Source of the DNA: Camillea tinctor
Taxonomy: Eukaryota > Ascomycota > Sordariomycetes > Xylariales > Xylariaceae
Length of the DNA stretch: 64,000 nucleotides
NCBI GenBank assembly: GCA_022578605.1
Contig: MU394124.1
Location: forward strand, 62,001-126,000
Direction: 5' to 3'
Shown piece after piece: positions 56,556 through 64,000 of this stretch. The stretch's first letter is position 1. Every line of letters starts with the position of its first letter. Both the position numbers and the translations under genes were made by a program. The notes beneath the pieces are model-generated. The model was not told the DNA's origin. It searched no databases and saw only the letters and a program-made list of their open reading frames with translations.

Positions 56556-57328
56556 CGAACTTGCTCCTTGGCTCAGACTCTCTCCGGTGATGATGTGATC
56601 TTACACACTATTTTTGATGGTGAAATTATATCAAGTCGAGAAGTGTCAGCTACTTTAAGCAATAGCAATGTTGAGGACTGTGGGGACACTTTGTCCACGC
56701 AACATCGTTATGCGGGTTGATACTCCACACACAGCTTGATCACCCCTCATAGGCTATTGCAATATGGGCCAACATGGCAATGGTAAATCTCTTCTGTATT
56801 TGTGAAGCGGCTGCGGCGTATTGTAAATATTATTCTGGCCACAATATTGTGCAACAAGGACCGTCAAACCCATATCTTGAAAGGTTTTGTCCTTGTCCGA
56901 GAGCAAACAAAGGTTTGGTTGCCATTTGACTTTTGTAGCCAGAAATAATTTTACTCTTCCATTAGCTAGGCCTAGTCTTTGGCCTTGTTCGGAATATACA
57001 GTATCGGCATGGCACTAAGCTCCAAACAAATCTCGGTTGCCCGAAGCCCACTCTCGAGCTGATTACATCTTGTGCCATTTTTCTCGTATCAAGACTCCTG
57101 CAACATTCAAGTCCGAGTACAAGACACATTACGCCGCTCCAGGCTACTGATGCCGTGCAAGATCACACGAGTGAATACATAGAATTATTGAGAAGGGAAA
57201 GGGAAAATGGGTATTTTGATGATTAAAGGGATTAAAATCATCAGATATCATCTAGTCAAACTATCGCAGTACTCGGTGACTGGGTCAAGAACCAAACCCC
57301 AAATAATCTTCAAACCAGTCCTTCCGCA
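56556..57328. other. Intergenic region
   Basis: About 770 bp upstream of the SDR gene and downstream of the Cys-rich gene, both on the minus strand. No gene is seen. Confidence 0.45.
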
Positions 57329-58260
57329 TCAGTCCTGTTTTAAGACGAGGCCAGCCGGTTTCCCACAGAGAGTATCGGCGTCGCCGACACCGGGATCCGT
57401 ACTTCCCTCGAAGATAGCCTCTGCATCACCGCAGCTCCCCTGGTTCCACCCGTTGAAGTATAGGTTACTCCAACGCTCCTTCTCGCCGTTCGGTCCGGTG
57501 GCAGTGTTGTTGGTGCCGACGAGCATGCCCGTCAGTTTCCCATTGGGGCACACACTAGCGGCGCCGTCGGTGCTAACGCCATTATCCTCGTCGATGGGCC
57601 CGGTATAATAGATGGCCTCGCAGTCACCGCGTCCCCAGGGATCAAAGCCCCCGGGAAGCCGCTCGCTGGGAGGGCCCGACCACACAGGCTTGAACTGCCA
57701 GGCGAAGCAGTTGTAGATGCCGGCGCATTCGGAGCAGCAGTCAAGCTTGTTGGCAACAGCACTGATGGTGACAGTGGCGACGGCCAGACCGCTGCGGGTG
57801 GCAAGCGTCGGGGCATTGACGAACGACGAAGGATTGCAGAAGGCGGGCACAGTCTGCGTTGGGTAGTTGCCTGCGATGGTAGTGCAGGCTTCAGCACTGC
57901 TCGCTGGGGTGATGGCAACGGCATCCTTGGCTTGCACGGTTGCTGCATCCGGAGGAACCGCATGCGACGTAGGCACGCTAATAGGACTCGGCGGCGATGG
58001 GTAACTCAGTGGTGTCACGGTGGCATCCCGGGTTGTGAGTGGTGAGAGGCTTAGGGGATGTGCGTAACCTGTGATGGTAGACACGGGTGCCTGTGAGATA
58101 ATGTGAGCAAATCCTTTCTAGTGAGCTGCATACAAGATCTATGAACTAATACTAGGTATTACCATACCTGGGTTGCTTGTTGGTCTTGGAGAGGTACTCC
58201 GGGCAGAGCCGCCCCGAGCCCAGCCAGGCCAAAGATGATGGAAACGAGCGAGATACCCAT
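57329..58260 (-). CDS. Secreted Cys-rich protein of unknown function
   Basis: Two exons on the minus strand (58260-58168 and 58090-57329) with a 77-bp intron give 284 residues. The N terminus MGISLVSIIFGLAGLGAALP is a clear signal peptide. A Pro/Ala/Thr-rich spacer (about 30-90) precedes a compact domain with paired Cys (LDCCSECAGIYNCFAWQF), PWGRGDCEAIYYTG, VCPNGKLTGM and a C-terminal GSCGDAEAIF with LCGKPAGLV. The CC-x2-C arrangement followed by CFAW resembles apple/PAN-like disulfide domains, but the match is weak. No catalytic motif is seen. It is likely an extracellular or wall protein. Confidence 0.75.
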
Positions 58261-60748
58261 ATTCGTCAAAGAGGAGAAGAGTTGATATCGGTTAGAAACC
58301 CAGGAATCTAAGGTTCTAATATGCAATATTCAGTCGATGGCCACCGAACATTCATTTAAGGCCCGAGACCTGGTTTATGTATCTTCAATGGCGCCGGCCG
58401 TAGTGAATACACGGCCGGCACTGGTCAGTGAATAAGTGACTGACGGAGTGAATAGCTGGGTGAATGACCGAGTGAATGAATGGAAGACGTGATCCCGACA
58501 ACACCCGGGGGGACACGATGCCTAGAAGTACGTCATTGAGGGTGGGAAGTGTAAAGGCCACGAAACAGAGAGGACAGTAAAGTGAAAATTTGGATAAAGT
58601 CGCAAGTAGTTTGTAGGAAAGATATAAATAAACCCGGCACTTTGGGTGGCTAAGGTAGTGTAATTGTACATTTGATATGCAAAGGGACCAATATGCAAAG
58701 GACTGGTACAAACTATTATCTCCCCCGCGCGATGCATGCAAATCCGATTGATGCCCCATAATTTACGCCAAGGAGCTTCCATTTCTAGAAGCGCAAACGA
58801 GTCAAGGGGGTACTTGATTGGATGGAGTATATTGGCAGGATGTCCCTGTGGGGAGCCAACCAAAAATGCCGGCGCCGGCGTTTGGGGTCGTATGTACTTA
58901 ATTAAGTTATGTACCTGCCTCTGCCTACGAGCTGGGCGGGACTTGGATGTATCGCAACATTACTTCAATTAAGCTTAATCCGATAGATACCTACCTAGGT
59001 ACATATAAGTTCATAACTAACCTAGAGAGGTACACAAATGTTCGATTCACCTTGTGACCCGGTCTGCCCGGCTTACATCTACGGTCAAATAGTGTAGGTT
59101 AGAGAAATGAATCTGTGAATGAAGTATGCATTATACATACAAGCGCATACAGGTTTATTTTAAATAATGGTTTGGGTTCATCGTGAAGCAAATATGGTTT
59201 GTATAACCAAGCTTGTTTGTTGCGAGGTATTAAAAGGTCCGATACATCGTTAGCGGTTTGACGTAAAGGGGGTAAGGGTGTAGGGACGATCAACACAAAT
59301 CCGCCCAAACGGGAAGATGTAAAGAGTTTCAGATGCTTCGTAAAAATGAATCGCATGAACAAACCTACGGGGGTGCATGAGGAGATATTCCATGTTTAGG
59401 TGACATAGCAACGTCGGCTAAGCCTATCGTTAATCAATGCTTAATTAATCATAAACAAGATCGCAGTTGTGGAAGCGTTGGCGAGTCTCCCAGAACCTTG
59501 GATCCGTCGACCATGATGTAAACTATACATCCATTTAATATACGCGTTCCCCATACGGGATCCTCCAACCCTAACGAAGTAGGAATCTAACCTAGCGATC
59601 TTTGCCCCGTAAGGACGTCTATAGGCTCACATCCGAAGACGAATTCTTCTGCGAGAACTTCTCACAGACTTCTGCTCATTTGGTGTATTGTGCTTTAGAA
59701 ATCGAGCGAACTCACAGAAAATAGCCTCGAGATCCTCTCATTAGGTAATCAATGAGGAGGATCTATGATTGGGAAATTCTAACCTCTGAGCTCTATTGTA
59801 CTATGTGCACAAGTTAGGTATCTATGGTAGACAACAGTATTTTTTTTTTTTTTTAAAAACCAGACTCTTGAATAGATTATGTATTGTATGTTATTTCAAT
59901 CAAGGGATAATCTTGCAATTACGTTCAAGCTGTTGTTCCCTTAACTATTATGAATGCAATCTCTAAGGACGACTACTAAATACCTTCTTCTTCTATAGTA
60001 TGGATTATAAGCACATAAATGGTCCCTTGATGGTGCCTAGTCTAAGTGACGCCTGACTTTTACACTACAACTACCTAACCTAGATATACCTAACGTTCAC
60101 ACCTATAGATTATTAAGGGGAGAATAGACCAATTAGAAGTTTAGCATTTTACTACTACCCCTGGTGGTGCTTGACTGCTTGACTGCATGTCTCTTTTAAT
60201 TGAGCACATGCCACCCTCCGCGTGAACCTTAAGAATCACCGTCCCTGCAAAAGACCTTATCGATAAGAACACAACCCACAACCCGCATCTTTAGCTGCCC
60301 GGCCATCAGGTAGGTGGGTAGGGATGTGTGGTGTACAATGCAATACCTAACTCAGCAGCTGATATCATCCATCCATCCATCTTATCATCCCATCTTCCTA
60401 TCTTTTCCCACCCATCATTCCTGATTTAATACTTCGGGTCTCTTCACCTACACTCCCAGATTCCTGGCTACAAGTCCACAAATCCACAAGTTCACAAGTA
60501 ACACTCATGTAGTCCCGCAGAGACAATTGCCCATCCGTCTTTGACTCAAATGGTACCACGCCGGAGTCCTTCTCTGCTTGTTATATCGGGTCTATAAATC
60601 CCACCTATCTTCTTCAAGCTTCTGCTTCTTGCTCCCCTCTTTTTATTTTTATTTTTATTCTTATTTTTATTTTTATACCTGTAGTACCATGCGATCCAGC
60701 ACTTGATACCCAGCTGACGAGTTTTATCTGAGCATCTTTGACCGGAAC
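58261..60748. other. Long intergenic region
   Basis: About 2.5 kb without a supported gene. It contains a CCTAGGTAC motif near 58995, a poly-T run near 59842, and a TTTTTA repeat at 60640-60676 shortly before the next gene. Confidence 0.5.
60640..60676 (+). repeat. TTTTTA microsatellite
   Basis: Six imperfect TTTTTA units about 70 bp before the ATG at 60749. Confidence 0.9.
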
Positions 60749-62902
60749 ATGAGCTTTGGGACTTCTTTCTTTTCAAAGATAGGGCTCGGTGAAGGTGCCA
60801 TGTCCTCTTTCATGCCCCGTTCCCCTCCGACGGGGGTTGACGAGCACGACCTCTCCGAACTCTCTCCACGGCCAGACCATGCTCTGCTTTCCCCCGAGTC
60901 TACTCCCGATTCAGCCCCCGATTATGCCTACCAAGCTGGTCCCCATGGAACACCCGGCCTTGCCGTGGGGAACACTACCATAGCAGCCCGCGCCTCCATA
61001 AAGGGTGAAGGAAAAGGAAAAGCTACCGCCATTGCCTACCCCAACTCTTCTAAGCCCACATATCTTCCATACGTCGTTGGTGATGGCATCTACGATCATA
61101 CAAATGGGGAAAAGACAACCAAGCGTAGCCAGAAAGAATACAGAGGCCCTGATATTTGGCGCCCGACATTACCCTCTGAACCTCACGATTCTCGCCATCC
61201 TCGTACTTTGAATTCTGCGCACCACATGTCCTTCTTCGGAAGCATGTTTATGGTTCGTCGCAACTCGTCCGACCGCGCATCCAATTCCCACGTCGACCAA
61301 ACCTTCCGGCAAATACAGAGGCGTGAGCGCCAAATGCATCAAGAGCTTCAAAAGCTCTTGGATGCGCAGAGTGCTGCACTGGAACGGGAAATGCGCGACT
61401 TGTCGAAAGACAATAAGCAGGCTAGCACACCTCGTTCATCTTCAGTATCGGTCAAGTCGAGCCCGCCAGGAGGATATGTCGTGCCTGTGCGTCAGCCCAA
61501 AAAGAGGCCTCTGTCAAAACGCGAAGCCCGTGTCGGGATTACACGTTGTATGAGCATGTTGTTAGATTTGAAGAATGAAGAAGATGCCTACATTGCCACG
61601 GCATTAGCCGAACGTAAAGCTGCTCTATCACGACTGGGTAACTTGTCGACACAGAAACGATCGATTACTGCTGAGATGGAGGCTATCGAAGCCGACCGTG
61701 ACCAACCGATCAAGAGCGACATCAAAATGATGGAGCAACAACATCGCACTGTAGTCGAAGACATTGAAAAATGCGAGCGGAGGCTGCGCGAATTGAAAAA
61801 GGAAAAAGCCATATTAGAGAATAAAATACAGGAGACAAAAAGTATTAGAGACTCTACCCTCAGCGGCTACCAGGGCGCGCTGAGGGAATGCGATAGAGGA
61901 ATCTATGATATTATGAAATGGCCCGGTGTCGAAGTCCTAGAAGTAGACGATCTCGTGGCCCAGGATGAAGATCTCAAAGCCCTTGTTGATAAACACATCT
62001 CTGGCTACCAGTTTCTTTCCCTACGACCGGAGAGACGAACGATGGATATGGCCAAGGATTGGTGGGAGGGCGAGGTACATATACTCGAAAGACGCAAAGC
62101 AGCTGTGGACAAGGAGCGCATCGCCCTTGAAGAGGGCAGCCAATTATGGCGTGACACACTCCGTCTACTTAGTGCCCAGGACGCACAGCTGAGCTTCTCT
62201 ATGGGCGTCATCGCAAAGTATTCGTACCAGCAGCTCACCCCTGAGTTTAGCGAACCGGGGGAGATCTTGCAGAAACAATATAAACTTTGTAAGACAACAA
62301 TCAAAGAACTTGAGGACCTATATGGCTATACAGAAGCCCAGGGTTGGAACCTCTTAGTGGCTGCCATCGGTGCAGAACTGGAATTTTTTGCTGGGCTTAA
62401 GAGTCACCTTGGTGAGACTCTCGAGATTGCTGGGTACGCCGATGGGGTGGTCACACCGCCTCGGTCTAGCTCACCTACCAAAACAGCTAACGGGAACAAC
62501 CTGGTCGATTTACATGAACACAACACAGAAACTGTCGAAGAGAAACACGAGGAACGGGAGGAGTTAAGCGGAAGCGTTGTTCGTCGTTGGGGTGGTGCCG
62601 AAGAGCCAAACCATGCACCAGAAGAATTGTTGGTCGATCATAAGGCAGAGAGCGACAACGAGGTGCCCCCTGGCTTATTAAGCGAACCAGCCGATAGACG
62701 CCATGATAGTGATGATGAACATCCAAACGAAGTCCCACCCGAGTTCCTATCTCTGCATAGTCCTCATCAAAAGAAGAGTAAAGCGAAAGAAGTAGTTAAC
62801 CCGAGGAAGGAAGAAGAAGGGCACCATCACAGATTGAGTAGGGAAAACAGCGTCAACGAAGTCCCACCTGATTTGCTGGCGGAAAGTCGACATGATGATT
62901 AG
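60749..62902 (+). CDS. Coiled-coil protein, possibly Atg28-like
   Basis: Single exon, 717 residues. Residues 1-160 are Ser/Pro-rich and probably disordered. RNSSDRASNSHVDQTFRQIQ starts a helical part with strong heptad-like coiled coil at about 185-215 and 280-370 (MLLDLKNEEDAYIATALAER, ECERR-type Glu/Lys/Arg runs). The middle domain (DWWEGEVHILERRK, SFSMGVIAKYSYQQLTPE, LYGYTEAQGWNLLVAAIGAELEFF) looks conserved. The acidic tail carries NEVPPGLL, NEVPPEFL and NEVPPDLL, three copies of one short motif, the last close to the C terminus. The domain order recalls fungal proteins annotated as autophagy-related protein 28, but that is a weak recollection. The repeated motif may be a docking site. 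Confidence 0.7.
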   Translation: MSFGTSFFSKIGLGEGAMSSFMPRSPPTGVDEHDLSELSPRPDHALLSPESTPDSAPDYAYQAGPHGTPGLAVGNTTIAARASIKGEGKGKATAIAYPNSSKPTYLPYVVGDGIYDHTNGEKTTKRSQKEYRGPDIWRPTLPSEPHDSRHPRTLNSAHHMSFFGSMFMVRRNSSDRASNSHVDQTFRQIQRRERQMHQELQKLLDAQSAALEREMRDLSKDNKQASTPRSSSVSVKSSPPGGYVVPVRQPKKRPLSKREARVGITRCMSMLLDLKNEEDAYIATALAERKAALSRLGNLSTQKRSITAEMEAIEADRDQPIKSDIKMMEQQHRTVVEDIEKCERRLRELKKEKAILENKIQETKSIRDSTLSGYQGALRECDRGIYDIMKWPGVEVLEVDDLVAQDEDLKALVDKHISGYQFLSLRPERRTMDMAKDWWEGEVHILERRKAAVDKERIALEEGSQLWRDTLRLLSAQDAQLSFSMGVIAKYSYQQLTPEFSEPGEILQKQYKLCKTTIKELEDLYGYTEAQGWNLLVAAIGAELEFFAGLKSHLGETLEIAGYADGVVTPPRSSSPTKTANGNNLVDLHEHNTETVEEKHEEREELSGSVVRRWGGAEEPNHAPEELLVDHKAESDNEVPPGLLSEPADRRHDSDDEHPNEVPPEFLSLHSPHQKKSKAKEVVNPRKEEEGHHHRLSRENSVNEVPPDLLAESRHDD

Positions 62903-64000
62903 GATGTTGTCAATTGTTATGCATATCTTGGTAGATTGGGTAGTGGTTGGTCATTAGATAAAGAAATAGGTTATCCACTACCTCGGAGCACCTTGGCATA
63001 TCTTTAAACAATGTTTAACGGCCGAATTATAATGTCGTGTATACCCTATACAGGACCAGGCTTTTTTCTCTTCGGTTGGATTCCCCCCCTGGGTCTTCCC
63101 CCTTTTCCCTTTTTTACCATCGTTAGGTTTTCCATGGAAACAAAAAAAAGAAAAAAAAAAGAGCTAAAGCTACAATCCGAGCAGCTTCAAAGGCTTAAAA
63201 ATACGACAATATAAGTATACGTAAATATTTGGTATCTTCTGCCTTATCGTCATCCCCTTTTGTGGTAACACCAGACAGTCCTGAATAGCTGTAATCCTTT
63301 GGATTACCAAGTTCAGGTTACTTTCAACTACTGATATACCAGAATAGATTATCTACCCCTTGCCCCGATTAGTTCCTGTCTGTTATATAAGTGTTTGAGT
63401 GGGAAACTGTGTAGATGACCTTGTTATACAGGGAGGGCATAGGGCCGGTATACTACACAGATGACCATGACCCCCAAGGCAAAGTACTTGGGTAGTAGAC
63501 TCCGGAACCCACAAATAAGTTACCGACCCCTCCCACATCTACCTCTCTTACTTCTTATCCTTCAAGGCCCGTATATGCTACACGGATGACAACCCCGTTC
63601 GGGGACACAGCTGATGCTTAGACATTGGCGGAACAGTTTTGAAGCATTTCTAATACTCTCATGCTCTTATGAAAAAGCCTATTATAAATGCTACTTATCT
63701 CACCATATGTTCCCATGATCTGTATAGGTCGTACAGAATGCCATTTCCACGATGAGGTTGGATTATTATCGGGTTCTCCATCACCCTCTCCCAATGTTCA
63801 ACCTTGACCCCCGCTTTCGGTATGCGCAGCCTGCCCAAGAGCAGGGGAAGAATATGATACTTTTCAAATAGCGAGCCGCGAGGCTCTGATAAGATAGACG
63901 AGCCGAGACGGAACGACAGACTGCTCCGGATTATAAATCACGACCCACCCCCCTTGATCCTTCAACGACCACTAACGCGGAGAGGTACATAATGTAAATT
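62903..64000. other. 3' flank, no gene seen
   Basis: The terminal 1.1 kb holds only short A-rich and T-rich stretches (63140-63165) and no supported coding region. Confidence 0.5.

Noticed and set aside
1..64000. tRNA, rRNA or CRISPR features
   Set aside because: I looked for tRNA B-box-like sequences and regular spaced repeats and found nothing convincing; a tRNAscan run would be decisive.

Overview
The window is nuclear DNA of a filamentous ascomycete (Pezizomycotina, most likely Sordariomycetes). The evidence is short GT-AG introns of about 50-100 bp, Zn2Cys6 and ToxD-type genes, families found mainly in filamentous fungi (Swc3, CDH-type cytochrome, quinate-permease-like transporter), and AT-rich intergenic DNA scattered with CCTAGGTA-type palindromes. 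I rebuilt exon structures by hand from splice sites and frame. Except for the truncated P450, every multi-exon gene I accept joins into one open frame.

Layout. 1-4.4 kb: the 3' end of a frameshifted cytochrome P450, a ToxD-like reductase, and three copies of a short LTR/MITE-like repeat. 4.4-23 kb: mostly conserved genes, namely a secreted beta-propeller protein, a ZZ/EF-hand membrane protein, an M50B-like protease, an alpha/beta hydrolase, Swc3, an ABHD-type hydrolase and N-myristoyltransferase. 23-30 kb: AT-rich and gene-poor, with a 1-Cys peroxiredoxin. 30.5-40 kb: a kelch/BTB Mds3-like regulator, another alpha/beta hydrolase and a patatin-like lipase. 40.8-58.3 kb: an accessory-looking block with a double Zn2Cys6 transcription factor, a quinate-permease-like transporter with 15 exons, an aldo-keto reductase with a long N-terminal extension, a CDH-type cytochrome, a short-chain dehydrogenase and a secreted Cys-rich protein. 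This set could serve uptake and redox conversion of plant-derived sugar or aromatic compounds, but that is inference. 60.7-62.9 kb: a coiled-coil protein.

The most unusual feature is a family of introner-like elements. Three of the four introns in the alpha/beta hydrolase at 13.1-14.8 kb are related to each other in sequence (159-176 bp), and a fourth relative is an intron of the transcription factor 28 kb away on the other strand. They have short terminal inverted repeats, an internal hairpin, and in two copies 4-5 bp direct repeats that overlap the splice sites. They look like a MITE-type DNA element that inserts as a ready-made intron. A fifth candidate is the transporter intron that holds the only assembly defect of the window (80 G, then 10 N, then an error-rich re-read of the preceding sequence).

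Other notable points are 8-nt and 7-nt micro-exons, a GC-AG intron inside a zinc cluster, and a possible start codon assembled by splicing.
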